Below are positions 1 through 10,705 of a stretch of DNA of 64,000 nucleotides, one piece after another (the first letter of the stretch is position 1; each line of letters begins with the position of its first letter). A program made the position numbers and the translations under genes. This DNA is from Streptomyces purpureus (lineage in GTDB: Bacteria > Actinomycetota > Actinomycetes > Streptomycetales > Streptomycetaceae): positions 1-64,000 of the forward strand of contig NZ_BMQQ01000002.1 of NCBI RefSeq assembly GCF_014648195.1. The letters run 5' to 3'. The notes below the pieces were generated by a model. That model was not told the origin of the DNA. It did not search any database and saw only the letters and a list, made by a program, of their open reading frames with translations.

Positions 1-627
1 GAACAGGATTACGCGGTCTGCGCCCTCGTCGGCTCCTCGGGTCTGACCGAGCCCACCGACGCCCAGCTGCACGGACTGCGCGACGCCATCGACCACTGCC
101 GCCGCGAAGGTGCGGCCGGACCGTGGCTCGGCGGCCACAAGGACGGTTATCCCACCAGCTGCCCCGGCGGTCCGCTGCACGCCTGGGTCCGCGCGGGCGC
201 CAGGCGACCCGTCGGCACCGCGCCCGAACACCCCCAGGAGGAAACCGAGATGCCCACCGAGCTCCGCGAGTCCGTCGCGGGCGGACCCGCCCTCCCGGCC
301 GGCCGCTGGACCCTCGTCAAGATGGCCGCCGACACCGCGCTCGTCCAGGGACCGTGCGCGTACACGGTGACCGTGTACGCCACCGTCACCGGCGCCCCCG
401 GCACCCGCGTCTCCGGCCGCTTCCAGGACACGGTCCTGGTCACCGGCCGGGCCTCCCTCGACCTGCCGATGGACGCGGGGACCATCGGCCCCGACGGCCG
501 CCTCGACCTCACCCTCACCCGCCCCGGCACGCTGCCCGCCGGGGTCCAGCTCAGGCTCGAACTCCGCGCCGACCAGCCGGTGACCCTCACCCACCGCGTC
601 CTGCGCGGCCTGCGCTGGACCGCCTGA
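1..627 (+). CDS. N-acetylmuramoyl-L-alanine amidase, C-terminal part (5' end outside window)
   Basis: Reading frame 1 is open from the first base to a stop at 627, giving 208 visible residues; the start lies to the left. The early part reads like the end of a PGRP/amidase_2 domain, with the motif GHKDGYPTSCPGG near residues 52-64, typical of phage-type cell-wall amidases that cut the MurNAc-L-alanine bond. After residue 84 comes a beta-rich C-terminal domain of about 125 residues, possibly wall-binding. An AGGAGG sequence sits just before an in-frame ATG at 250, so the C-terminal domain might also be made alone. The next gene encodes a small membrane protein, together resembling a lysis pair. 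The family call rests on the short visible motif. Confidence 0.7.
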   Translation, partial: EQDYAVCALVGSSGLTEPTDAQLHGLRDAIDHCRREGAAGPWLGGHKDGYPTSCPGGPLHAWVRAGARRPVGTAPEHPQEETEMPTELRESVAGGPALPAGRWTLVKMAADTALVQGPCAYTVTVYATVTGAPGTRVSGRFQDTVLVTGRASLDLPMDAGTIGPDGRLDLTLTRPGTLPAGVQLRLELRADQPVTLTHRVLRGLRWTA

Positions 628-638
628 AGGGACACCCG

Positions 639-932
639 GTGACCGTCCTGCCGTCCCTGCTGCGGACCCTCGTCCCCCTCCTCGCCGGCTGGGCCCTCGC
701 CCGCGCCGCGGGGGTCGGGTGCGGCGGTGGCGTCGTCGGCGCCACCGCCGCGTACTACACCGCGCTGCGGCTGGCCGAGGAGGCCGGCGTCCGCCTGCCC
801 TGGGACTCGCTGCGGGTGCTGGCCGGTCTCGGCCTCGGCTGGACCCGGCCGCCGCGGTACCCGGGCCGGTCCGCCGTACGCCCGTACAGCCGTGCCGCGC
901 TGGACCGGGCGTACCGCGAGGACGGCATGTGA
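639..932 (+). CDS. Small holin-like membrane protein
   Basis: A 97-residue protein starting at a GTG 11 bases after the amidase stop, behind a weak AAGGGA ribosome site. Residues 5-50 are hydrophobic and glycine/alanine rich and could make one or two membrane helices; a second Leu/Gly-rich stretch lies at residues 58-70, followed by a basic, Arg/Tyr-rich tail. Small proteins of this shape often follow amidase genes in Streptomyces and its phages, where they may help the enzyme cross the membrane. The holin role is inferred from size, hydrophobicity and position only; no holin family motif is certain. Confidence 0.5.
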   Translation: MTVLPSLLRTLVPLLAGWALARAAGVGCGGGVVGATAAYYTALRLAEEAGVRLPWDSLRVLAGLGLGWTRPPRYPGRSAVRPYSRAALDRAYREDGM

Positions 933-950
933 CGTCGCGGAACATGTGAA

Positions 951-987
951 AGGCCCCTCTCCCCGGGTGCTACGGGGAGAGGGGCCT
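951..987. terminator. Bidirectional hairpin terminator
   Basis: AGGCCCCTCTCCCC at 951-964 pairs exactly with GGGGAGAGGGGCCT at 974-987 around a 9-base loop. It lies between the convergent holin-like gene and gcl, so it can serve both. An A run on the left and TT on the right flank the stem. Confidence 0.85.
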
Positions 988-1046
988 TGGATCCGGCCGT
1001 TCGGATGTCAGGGCGTCCCGGCCGGAAGCCTTGGCACGAGCCGGTC

Positions 1047-2834
<1,788 letters not shown>

Positions 2835-2902
2835 GGAGTGCTCCTGCTTCGGCCGGGCGGAGACGAGCTCTGATCCGCCCTGGAAGGGCGTCGGCGGCTC
2901 GT

Positions 2903-2938
2903 TTCCGTAATGCGGAAGTATTGTTCTGCTATACGGAA
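2903..2938. promoter_or_regulatory. Two tandem 15-bp palindromic operators upstream of gcl
   Basis: TTCCGTAATGCGGAA at 2903-2917 has perfect 5-base arms; TTCTGCTATACGGAA at 2924-2938 repeats the pattern with one mismatch. Centres are 21 bases apart, two helical turns, and both lie 70-105 bases upstream of the gcl start. The TTCCG-N5-CGGAA shape fits an IclR-family dimer. AllR of Streptomyces is an IclR-type repressor of allantoin genes including gcl, so it is the likely but unproven binder; its gene is not in the window. Confidence 0.6.
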
Positions 2939-3064
2939 GCAATGTAAGTGGGCTCCGCAACGGTCGTCAAGGGACGCCGTGCAGAGGCCGGCAAGGGGAT
3001 GGCCAAACTCCCTCCCTCATGGAGCCGCCTTGGGAGACCATGGGGACGGACGAAGGGGGACCCA

Positions 3065-3826
3065 GTGGGAGAGAACGACGTGCCGGTGCGCTGTCCGGAA
3101 TGCCGTCGGACGCACGCGTACGCGCCACCGGCCTTCCCGTGCCGGTGCGGGGCGCCGATCGTCCCGCCAGTGCTCCGGGGAGCGCCTGCGGAGCCGATCA
3201 CACACCGCAACTGGACGGACGAGTGGGTGACGGTCCGCTGCGAGGCGTGCGGGCGCCTGGATCAGTGGCCGCAGCCCGAGCTCGGCTGCGCCTGCGGGGC
3301 GGTGCTGCGGATCCCGGTACGGCCGGTGAGCGCCACGGCTCCCCCGGCCGGCCACTCCCCCGACGTCCACCCGGGCTCTCCCCGGGCGACGACCTCCCTG
3401 CGCGCGCCCGCCCACATCCCGCTGCCGCCGACCGCCGCCCCGGCCCGCCCGTCGTTCCACCCGGTGACCATCCGGACGGCCCGTGACGCGGTCACCGCGG
3501 CCGCCCTGTACCTGCGCTGGCTCGGCTACCGCGACATCGTCCAGCCGGAGGACCGCTCCACCAGCGGCATCGATCTGCGCGCCCCCGGCCTGGTCGCCCA
3601 GGTGGACCCCACGACCCGCCACACCTCGCTGCGCGCCGTCGAATGCCTCTGGCTCAACGGCCTGAGCGCCTCCTCGGCGAGCGTGTTCTTCTCCCTGGCC
3701 GGATACACCCCCGACGCCCGCTGCCGCGCCGACGACCTGGGGATCCCCCTCTTCGTCATGGACCTCACCGGCACCCCTCAGCCGGTGAACGGCCCGGCCG
3801 ACGAGCTCGTCGTCCGGGGCGCCTAG
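3065..3826 (+). CDS. Double zinc-ribbon protein with degenerate restriction-endonuclease-like C-terminal domain
   Basis: A 253-residue protein starting at GTG 3065 behind AAGGGGGA. Two zinc-ribbon-like modules lie at the N terminus: CPEC (10-13) with CRC (26-28), and CEAC (59-62) with CAC (75-77). A Pro/Ala-rich linker (about 90-132) leads to a C-terminal domain (about 133-253) whose pattern, SGID170 then VAQVD (177-181), resembles the Mrr-type PD-(D/E)xK nuclease core, but Asp181 stands where the catalytic Lys is expected. It may bind nucleic acid without cutting. I do not recognise a named family. It lies alone between gcl and the acyl-CoA synthetase pair. Confidence 0.6.
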   Translation: MGENDVPVRCPECRRTHAYAPPAFPCRCGAPIVPPVLRGAPAEPITHRNWTDEWVTVRCEACGRLDQWPQPELGCACGAVLRIPVRPVSATAPPAGHSPDVHPGSPRATTSLRAPAHIPLPPTAAPARPSFHPVTIRTARDAVTAAALYLRWLGYRDIVQPEDRSTSGIDLRAPGLVAQVDPTTRHTSLRAVECLWLNGLSASSASVFFSLAGYTPDARCRADDLGIPLFVMDLTGTPQPVNGPADELVVRGA

Positions 3827-3922
3827 TCACGCACCGCCGGACCCGCGGCTGCTCACGGGCCGGGCAGAGCGCCGGGGACCCGGCGGGTACGGGACGGGAG
3901 CCGGCCAGGGGGCCCGGTGCCG

Positions 3923-5530
3923 CTAGCCGACCCCGTACCGCTCCCGCAGCTCCACCTTGCGGACCTTCCCGCTGACCGTCATGGGGAAGCCGTCCAGGAT
4001 CTCCACCCGGCGCGGGATCTTGTAGTGCGCCAGCCGTTCGCGGCAGTACGCGGTGATCTCGTCGAGCGTGGGCGCGTCGGCCGGGTCCCGGGGGACGACA
4101 CAGGCGAGGATCTCCTCGCCGTAGCGCTCGTCCGGGACGCCGACGACCTGCACGTCCGCGATCTTGGGGTGGCCGTACAGGAACTCCTCGATCTCGCGTG
4201 GGTAGACGTTCTCCCCGCCCCTGATGATCATGTCCTTGATCCGGCCGACGATCTGGACGTACCCGTCCTCGCGGATCACCGCGAGGTCGCCGGTGTGCAT
4301 CCAGCGACCCGCGTCGACGACCTCGGCGGTCTTCTCGGGCTCGTCCCAATACCCGAGCATCACCCCATAGCCGCGGGTGCACAGCTCACCCGCCTCGCCG
4401 CGCTCGACCGTCACACCCGTCACCGGGTTCACGACCTTGATCTCGACATGGGGCAGCACCCGCCCGACCGTTCCGGTGCGGCGCTCCAGGTCGTCGTCGC
4501 GGCGGGTCTGGGTGGAGACGGGCGAGGTCTCGGTCATGCCGTAACAGATCGACACCTCGGCCATGTTCATCTCGGCGACGACCCGCTTCATCACCTCCAC
4601 CGGGCACGGCGAGCCCGCCATGATACCGGTGCGCAGCGAGGAGAGGTCGTAGGAGGCGAAGTCGGGCAGGCTCAGTTCGGCGATGAACATGGTCGGCACG
4701 CCGTAGAGCGAGGTGCACCGCTCCTCGGCGACCGCCCGCAAGGTGGCCGCCGGGTCGAAGGAGGGGGCGGGGATGACGATGCAGGCGCCGTGGGACGTGG
4801 CACCGAGGTTTCCCATCACCATGCCGAAGCAGTGATAGAAGGGCACCGGCAGGCAGACCCGGTCCGCCTCGGTGTAGCCGATCATCTCCCCCACGAAGTA
4901 GCCGTTGTTGAGGATGTTGTGGTGGGAGAGCGTGGCGCCCTTCGGGAAGCCGGTGGTGCCGGAGGTGTACTGGATGTTGATCGGGTCGTCGCAGGACAAC
5001 TCCGCCTCACGAGCTGCCAGTTGTTCGTCCGTGACGCCCTGGGCGCCGTCCAGGAGCGTGTCCCAGGAGGGATCGCCGATGTAGTGCACCGCCCGCAGCC
5101 CGGGGCAGCGGGGACGCACGCTCTCGACCATCGCCCGGTAGTCGCTGGTCTTGTGGAACCGGGAGGCGAAGAGGACCGAGATGCCGGCCTGGCCGAGGAC
5201 GTACTCCAGCTCGTGGGCGCGGTAGGCGGGGTTGACGGTGACCATCACGGCGCCGATGCGTGCGGTGGCATATTGCACCAGCACCCACTCGGCGCAGTTC
5301 ACCGCCCAGATGCCGACCCGGTCCCCCTTGGCGACGCCGGCGCCGAGCAGTCCGCGCGCGAGCTCCGCGACGGCCGCGCCGAACTCGGCGTACGTCCAGC
5401 GCTGCCCGGAGCCCAGGTCGACCAGCGCCTCCCGCTCGGGCCAGGCCTCGATCGCCCGGTCGAGGTTGCCGCCGATGGTGTCCCCGAGCAGCGGTGTGGT
5501 GCCGGTGCCATGGGTGTACGAGAGGCTCAT
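3923..5530 (-). CDS. Acyl-CoA synthetase (AMP-binding, fatty-acid-CoA ligase type)
   Basis: A 535-residue member of the ANL superfamily that activates a carboxylic acid with ATP and CoA. The phosphate-binding motif [18 protein letters not shown] is at 188-205; YGMTETSP and YWDEPEKT further on are usual adenylate-site elements, and the C-terminal SGKVRKVEL contains the adenylation lysine. The overall form matches FadD-type medium/long-chain ligases. Its ATG overlaps the stop of the upstream synthetase gene by four bases (ATGA), so the two are translationally coupled. Substrate cannot be read from sequence. Confidence 0.88.
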   Translation of the reverse strand: MSLSYTHGTGTTPLLGDTIGGNLDRAIEAWPEREALVDLGSGQRWTYAEFGAAVAELARGLLGAGVAKGDRVGIWAVNCAEWVLVQYATARIGAVMVTVNPAYRAHELEYVLGQAGISVLFASRFHKTSDYRAMVESVRPRCPGLRAVHYIGDPSWDTLLDGAQGVTDEQLAAREAELSCDDPINIQYTSGTTGFPKGATLSHHNILNNGYFVGEMIGYTEADRVCLPVPFYHCFGMVMGNLGATSHGACIVIPAPSFDPAATLRAVAEERCTSLYGVPTMFIAELSLPDFASYDLSSLRTGIMAGSPCPVEVMKRVVAEMNMAEVSICYGMTETSPVSTQTRRDDDLERRTGTVGRVLPHVEIKVVNPVTGVTVERGEAGELCTRGYGVMLGYWDEPEKTAEVVDAGRWMHTGDLAVIREDGYVQIVGRIKDMIIRGGENVYPREIEEFLYGHPKIADVQVVGVPDERYGEEILACVVPRDPADAPTLDEITAYCRERLAHYKIPRRVEILDGFPMTVSGKVRKVELRERYGVG

Positions 5531-7203
5531 CGCAGGTCCCCCTCGTGGTACTCGGCACCCGAACCCGCTTCCGTACGCTCACGCAGCTCGATCCGGCGGA
5601 TCTTGCCGGAGACGGTCTTGGGCAGCTCGGCGAATTCGACCCGCCGGATCCGCTTGTACGGGGCGAGGACCGCGCGCGAGTGCGCGAACAGCACCTTCGC
5701 CGTGTCCGGGCCCGGCTCCCAGCCCTCCGCCAGGACCACGTACGCCTTCGGCACGGCGAGCCGCACCGGGTCCGGGGCGGGGACCACGGCCGCCTCCGCG
5801 ACCGCCTCGTGTTCCAGCAGCGCGCTCTCCAGCTCGAAGGGGCTGATCTTGTAGTCACTGGCCTTGAACACGTCGTCCGAGCGCCCCACATAGGTGAGGT
5901 AACCGTCGTCGTCGCGGGACGCGATGTCACCGGTGCGGTAGTACCCTCCGGCCATCGCCTCCGCCGTACGCTCCGGGTCACCGTGGTAGCCGGTCATCAG
6001 ACCGACCGGATCGGCCGACAGATCGAGGCAGATCTCGCCTTCCCGTACCCCCGGCCGCCCCGTGACCGGATCGACGAGCTCCACCCGGAAGCCGGGGCTC
6101 GGCCGGCCCATGGAGCCAGCCTTGACCGGCTGACCTGGGCTGTTGGAGATCTGCACTGCCGTCTCGGTCTGGCCGAAGCCGTCCCGGACGGTCACCCCCC
6201 AGGCGCGCCGCACGGTCTCGATGACCTCCGGGTTGAGCGGCTCGCCGGCGGCGACGACCTCCCTCGGGGGCGTCCGCAGCTGGGTCAGATCGGCCTGGAT
6301 CAGCATGCGCCACACGGTCGGCGGGGCGCAGAAACTGGTGACGCCGTGCCGGTCCATCTCGGCCATCAGCCGGGCCGGGTCGAAGCGGGTGTAGTTGTGG
6401 ATGAAGACGGTCGCCTCGGCGGTCCACGGCGCGAAGAGGTTCGACCAGGCGTGTTTGGCCCAGCCGGGCGAGGAGATGTTGAGATGCACGTCGCCAGGTC
6501 GCAGGCCGATCCAGTACATCGTCGCCAAGTGCCCCACCGGGTACGAGACATGGGTGTGTTCGACGAGCTTGGGGCGGGCGGTGGTGCCCGAGGTGAAATA
6601 GAGCATCAGCGGGTCGTCGGCCTGGGTGACACCGTGCGGGACGAACGGCGCGCAGGCGCCGTAGGCGTCCTCGTACGCGATCCAGTCGGGAACCCGCCCG
6701 CCGACGGCGATCGGAGTGTAATTTCCCGGCACCTCCGCGAACTTGGGTGTGTCCTCGGCGCGTACGATCACATGGCGCGCCCGGCCGCGCTCCACCCGGT
6801 CACGCAGGTCGGCGGGGCCGAGCAGCGGGGTGGCCGGGATGACGACGGCCCCCAGTTTCATCGCGGCGAGCGCCGTCTCCCAGAGCTCGGCCTGATTGCC
6901 GAGCATCACCACGATCCGGTCGCCGGGCCGCACCCCGAGCCCGCGCAGCCAGTTGGCGACCCGGTGGGAGCGGTCGGACATCTCGGCGAAGCTGCGCCGG
7001 AGCTCGCTGCCGTCCTCCTCGACGATGTGCAGCGCGGTGCGGTCGTTGTCCCGGGCGATGACGTCGAACCAGTCCAGCGCCCAGTTGAAGCGCTCCGGAC
7101 GGGGCCAGGCGAAGCCCTCGTACGCCGTCTCGTAGTCCTCCCGGTGCTCCAGCAGGAAATCCCGGGCCGCCCGGAACCTCTCCGTGGCGCCGCGTTCCGA
7201 CAT
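5527..7203 (-). CDS. AMP-dependent acyl-CoA synthetase (ACSM-like)
   Basis: A 558-residue ANL-superfamily ligase, first gene of a two-gene operon with the synthetase downstream. The motif [17 protein letters not shown], the later DGFGQTET, the GYYRTGDIA element and the C-terminal [10 protein letters not shown] with its catalytic Lys are all present. The N terminus (about 45 residues before the AMP-binding domain) and the [10 protein letters not shown] stretch resemble medium-chain/acetyl-CoA-synthetase-like enzymes. The start at 7203 has AGGAGG nearby. Two different ligases in one operon suggest activation of two acids in one breakdown route or one acid class by two enzymes; no other pathway gene is adjacent. 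Confidence 0.87.
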   Translation of the reverse strand: MSERGATERFRAARDFLLEHREDYETAYEGFAWPRPERFNWALDWFDVIARDNDRTALHIVEEDGSELRRSFAEMSDRSHRVANWLRGLGVRPGDRIVVMLGNQAELWETALAAMKLGAVVIPATPLLGPADLRDRVERGRARHVIVRAEDTPKFAEVPGNYTPIAVGGRVPDWIAYEDAYGACAPFVPHGVTQADDPLMLYFTSGTTARPKLVEHTHVSYPVGHLATMYWIGLRPGDVHLNISSPGWAKHAWSNLFAPWTAEATVFIHNYTRFDPARLMAEMDRHGVTSFCAPPTVWRMLIQADLTQLRTPPREVVAAGEPLNPEVIETVRRAWGVTVRDGFGQTETAVQISNSPGQPVKAGSMGRPSPGFRVELVDPVTGRPGVREGEICLDLSADPVGLMTGYHGDPERTAEAMAGGYYRTGDIASRDDDGYLTYVGRSDDVFKASDYKISPFELESALLEHEAVAEAAVVPAPDPVRLAVPKAYVVLAEGWEPGPDTAKVLFAHSRAVLAPYKRIRRVEFAELPKTVSGKIRRIELRERTEAGSGAEYHEGDLR

Positions 7204-7307
7204 GTGTCCTCCTCGTTGCGGGACCGGTCAGGGACATCGTCCATTCGGTGGCCCAGATCTCACTACCCCTTGACGGGGGTGGTCTGCACCCGAGGAACGT
7301 CTGCCGC

Positions 7308-8426
7308 TCAGCCGGCCACCGTCCCGAAGCGCACGGTCCGTACCGGCGCCGTGCCCAGCACCGCAAGCGTCCGCTCGGCTTCCTCCACCAGCTCGTCGCG
7401 GTGTGCGCGACCGAGCTTGTCAAAGGGCTGCAAGGTCAGGACCGACTCCTCCCTGGTCTCCTCCAGCCGCCAGATCCCGGCGAGGAATCCGTCGACGAGG
7501 AAGGTGCAGTAGGCCTGGTTCCCCTTCCAGGTGCGGTCCTTGAACACGGCCGGTACGACACGGGACCGGTCGGCGTGCGAGAGGAGCAGGTTGTCGAACT
7601 CGGCGAGAAGGCGGGGTGGGGCGGGGGTGTCCCCGTCGGGGCGGGGGGCGTCGGGCAGGTCGAAGAGCTCGACGCCGTTCTCGTCTTGGAAGACCAGGAG
7701 CCGGGGCCGTAGCCGCTCGAAGGCGTCCCGGAGCCGGGTCAGCCCGGACCAGGTCTGCATGTCCTTGACCGAGGCGGGTCCGAAGGCGGCGAGGTAGCGC
7801 AGCACCGTCGCGTCGGGGGAGGGAGCGGGGACGGCGACAGGCCGGCCGAGCCACTGCTCGGCGGTGGTGAGCGCGACCTGTCCGCTGCGGCCCCACACGC
7901 CGCGCGGGGTGACCTGGACGAGCGGGAGCAGACAGCGCGCGGCGACAGTGAGGGCGAGGGGGTCGGCGTCGGGCCACTCCTGGAGGAGGAACAGCCGCAG
8001 TTCCTTCACCGGGCGGGGCCGCTCCTCGACGAGGGCGCGGCTGAGCGCGGCGAGACGGTCCAGGTCGACGCCGTCGAGCCGCTTGAGGAACATCTTCAGT
8101 TCGCGGTCGGGTCCGCCGGCCTGCATGAGCGGGCGCAGGGTGAGGCAGTCCTCGGCGGTGTGGGTGTGGATGGTGGAGCGCATGGTGACGAGCCGGGCGA
8201 CCGCGCGGCTCTCCATGAGCGTGGCGAGGTCCTCGGGCCGGAAGCCGTCGAGGCGGGCGGCGAGCGCGTAGTAGGGCGGCTTGGTGTTCTGGGCCTGGAG
8301 GCCGACGAGGTGGGCGACGGCGTCCTCGGCGGACAGGGCGCTGCGTCGCAGAAGGAGCTGGCGGTCGAGAGTGGCGCGGTTGAGGGCGCGGCGGGAGAGC
8401 ACCGGGCTCGTCGTCTGAAAGGCCAT
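7308..8426 (-). CDS. Winged-helix protein of the AlkZ DNA-glycosylase family (HTH_42)
   Basis: A 372-residue protein of the DUF1006/HTH_42 family, whose characterised member AlkZ of Streptomyces unhooks azinomycin DNA crosslinks. The catalytic QxQ motif is present as LQAQN, with Gln44 and Gln46. The later RSTIHTHTAED and FDNLLLSHADRSRV segments are family landmarks. Most members lie outside biosynthetic clusters and are thought to act on general alkylation damage, as may this one: no antibiotic cluster surrounds it. It is monocistronic, 105 bases downstream of the acyl-CoA synthetase start region and divergent from corA. Confidence 0.78.
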   Translation of the reverse strand: MAFQTTSPVLSRRALNRATLDRQLLLRRSALSAEDAVAHLVGLQAQNTKPPYYALAARLDGFRPEDLATLMESRAVARLVTMRSTIHTHTAEDCLTLRPLMQAGGPDRELKMFLKRLDGVDLDRLAALSRALVEERPRPVKELRLFLLQEWPDADPLALTVAARCLLPLVQVTPRGVWGRSGQVALTTAEQWLGRPVAVPAPSPDATVLRYLAAFGPASVKDMQTWSGLTRLRDAFERLRPRLLVFQDENGVELFDLPDAPRPDGDTPAPPRLLAEFDNLLLSHADRSRVVPAVFKDRTWKGNQAYCTFLVDGFLAGIWRLEETREESVLTLQPFDKLGRAHRDELVEEAERTLAVLGTAPVRTVRFGTVAG

Positions 8427-8510
8427 GGCGGCACGCTATCGAGCGTTGCGGTCAGATTCGGTCCGCGATGGCTGGGCGGGCGCGGGGCGGGCGCGGGGCC
8501 GCCGTGCCGG

Positions 8511-8672
8511 GCCGGTGGGGCCGGTGGGGCCGGTGGGGCCGGTGGGGCCGGTGGGCGTCGTACCCGCGCCGTGCCAGCCGATGGCGCTCGTAGCCGCCGT
8601 GCCGGGCGATGGGCGCGTACCCGCCGCGCCAGGCCGGTGGGCTCGTAGCCGCCGTGCCGGGCCGGTGGGGCG
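8511..8672. repeat. GC-rich tandem repeats between the AlkZ-like gene and corA
   Basis: Five exact head-to-tail copies of GCCGGTGGG run from 8511 to 8555. They pass into a degenerate repeat of 26-28 bases with core TCGTAGCCGCCGTGCCGGGC, visible about four times to 8672 (starting near 8559, 8588, 8615 and 8643). They fill the 320-base gap 8427-8746, in which I see no credible gene. The left part would form the leader of either divergent transcript. Confidence 0.7.
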
Positions 8673-8746
8673 CGGATATCCTGCTCATCGGCGCCGTGGA
8701 CCAGGGCGCCGAGGGTTTCGAGCGCAGGGCGGAGGTGACGCAGACG

Positions 8747-9886
8747 ATGCCGGAGCGCCGTCCGCGCCCTGCGGCGACGCCGAAGAAGCACGCCTGGCGG
8801 CGCCAGCCGGACCAGCCGGTCGTTCCGTCCGCGCCGAGCGTCCAGGCGCCGGTCCACCGCGACCGGGAGACGGTCGTGCAGGCGTCCGTCTACCGCGACG
8901 GCCACCGGATCTCCTCGCCGGACTCGCTCGCCGAGACGTACCGGCAGCTGCGCGAGGAGCCGTCGGGCATGGCCTGGATCGGCCTGCACCGCCCGACGGA
9001 GTCGGAACTGCATTCGCTGGCAGCCGAGTTCGACCTCCACGAGCTGGCGGTCGAGGACGCGCTGGAGGCCCATCAGCGGCCGAAGCTGGAGCGCTACGGC
9101 GACACCCTCTTCGTCGTACTGCGCGCGGCGCGCTACATGGACGCCCAGGAGGAGGTCGACTTCGGCGAACTGCACGTCTTCGTCGGCCGGGACTTCCTCA
9201 TCACGGTCCGCCACGGCGCGGCCCCGGACCTCTCGGCGGTCCGCCACCGCATGGAGGAGACCCCGGAACTCCTGGCCCTCGGCCCGGAGGCGGTGCTCTA
9301 CGCGATCCTCGACGCCGTGGTCGACGGGTACGCGCCCGTGGTGGCCGGCGTGCAGAACGACATCGACGAGATCGAGACGGAGGTCTTCGGCGGCGACCCG
9401 GCGGTCTCCCGCCGCATCTACGAACTCTCCCGCGAAATGGTCGAGTTCCAGCGCGCGACCCGCCCTTTGGTGGGCATGCTGCACGGACTGATGGCGGGCT
9501 TCGCGAAGTACGGCACGGACGAGGAACTCCAGCGCTACCTCCGCGACGTCGCCGACCACGTCACCCACATCAGCGAACGCGTGGACGGCTTCCGCCAGGC
9601 CCTCACCGAAATCCTGACGGTCAACGGCACGCTGGTGACCCAGCAGCAGAACGCGGAGATGCGGGCCCTGGCGGAGGCGGGCTTCGAGCAGAACGAGGAG
9701 ATCAAGAAGATTTCCTCGTGGGCGGCAATTTTGTTTGCACCCACTCTCGTGGGAACCATCTACGGCATGAACTTCGACTCCATGCCCGAGCTGGGCTGGA
9801 GCTTCGGATACCCCTTCGCAGTCGGCTTGATGGGGGTGGTCTGCGTCAGCTTGTACGTAGTTTTCAAGCGGCGGGACTGGCTATGA
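8747..9886 (+). CDS. corA: CorA-family magnesium/cobalt transporter
   Basis: A 379-residue membrane protein for Mg2+ (and Co2+) passage. The start ATG at 8747 follows GGAGGTGA by eight bases. A long soluble alpha/beta N-terminal domain is followed by a helical stalk (HHHIS-type region around residues 250-310) and two C-terminal membrane helices: the first (about 320-339) ends in the selectivity motif GMN at 340-342, the second covers about 354-373, followed by a basic end KRRDWL. The N-terminal extension of some 45 basic residues is longer than in E. coli CorA (316 residues) but usual for actinobacterial members. Monocistronic; the leader contains the repeats described upstream. Confidence 0.92.
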   Translation: MPERRPRPAATPKKHAWRRQPDQPVVPSAPSVQAPVHRDRETVVQASVYRDGHRISSPDSLAETYRQLREEPSGMAWIGLHRPTESELHSLAAEFDLHELAVEDALEAHQRPKLERYGDTLFVVLRAARYMDAQEEVDFGELHVFVGRDFLITVRHGAAPDLSAVRHRMEETPELLALGPEAVLYAILDAVVDGYAPVVAGVQNDIDEIETEVFGGDPAVSRRIYELSREMVEFQRATRPLVGMLHGLMAGFAKYGTDEELQRYLRDVADHVTHISERVDGFRQALTEILTVNGTLVTQQQNAEMRALAEAGFEQNEEIKKISSWAAILFAPTLVGTIYGMNFDSMPELGWSFGYPFAVGLMGVVCVSLYVVFKRRDWL

Positions 9887-10312
9887 GAGGCGACTGACCC
9901 CACTCGCGCTGCGCGCACGGTTTGCGCCTGCACCTCCCACACGAACCGCCCATCTAGGACTCTGGGGAGCCCCTGGGGAGAAGTGATGCGGGTGATCTCC
10001 TCACCCTCGCGCCGGAAGGCCTCTGACCTGGCCTTTTGAAGGTTCTCGAACGCTGGGAGGATCCGGGGAGAATCGACTGACGACACGGCTCCTGCGTCTG
10101 CAGCTTCGTCCATGTCCCCCTTCACGCTCAACATCTCGCTGGTCGCCCTTGCCGCCCCTGCGCCAAATCACAGACAGTGACATTGACCCCGTGCCCCCAC
10201 TCAGGGACGAGAACGGGCTGCGACAGCCGGTGCACCGCCAGGCTCCACCGCTGCTCACTCCGGGCTCGCACATCACGGCCCGCACCACTTCTGCGGCCGC
10301 CATAATGGAGGC
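9887..10312. other. Intergenic stretch downstream of corA with one doubtful small minus-strand frame
   Basis: No clear gene. A minus-strand frame starting at ATG 10113, behind AAGGGGGAC, runs leftward through AFENLQKARSEAFRREG but has no stop until 9760, inside the antisense of corA. Its first 70 codons look protein-like and could be the remains of a gene whose end was lost when the neighbouring accessory genes were inserted. Base composition is less GC-rich than in the flanks. I do not call it a gene. Confidence 0.3.
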
Positions 10313-10705
10313 ATGTCCTCCAGCCCGCAGCACCCCGCACCCGCGCCGAGGGACCTCTCGGACGCGGACGCCGAGAACCTCGCGCTGTACCTGGAGAAGT
10401 TCCGGCGCCGTCTGCCGGAGTCGCTGGACGAGCTGCATGGGCCGACGCACGGTGTCGTAGAGCTGCCGCTGCACCTGGCCTGGTCCGGGATGACTTCGTA
10501 CGACCTGAGCAAACCTCGCCAGCGCATGGGCCTGTACCGCACCGTCCTGCACGAGGGCCTGCACGACGACCTGCCTCTCTACCTCAACCAGGATCTACTC
10601 CTCCAGCTGTGGCCCGTCCTGCGCGCCCTCGTCGGACGCACCGTGCGCACCGTATGGGAAGACGCCTTCCCCCAGCTCGCCTCCCACACCCGGGCGGCCG
10701 CGTGA
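10313..10705 (+). CDS. Small partner protein of an AbiEii-like toxin (putative antitoxin)
   Basis: A 130-residue acidic-to-neutral protein with a Pro/Ala-rich first 15 residues and a mostly helical remainder. The ATG follows GGAGG by only one base, so the true start might be slightly different or the mRNA nearly leaderless. Its stop overlaps the GTG of the nucleotidyltransferase gene (GTGA), the arrangement expected for a toxin-antitoxin operon in which the first gene counteracts the second. No AbiEi-type winged-helix motif is recognisable, so the antitoxin role is inferred from position alone. Confidence 0.5.
   Translation: MSSSPQHPAPAPRDLSDADAENLALYLEKFRRRLPESLDELHGPTHGVVELPLHLAWSGMTSYDLSKPRQRMGLYRTVLHEGLHDDLPLYLNQDLLLQLWPVLRALVGRTVRTVWEDAFPQLASHTRAAA

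Noticed and set aside
1..932. Prophage
   Set aside because: Only an amidase and holin-like gene are visible at the window edge; no structural, integrase or tail genes follow, so this cannot be judged.
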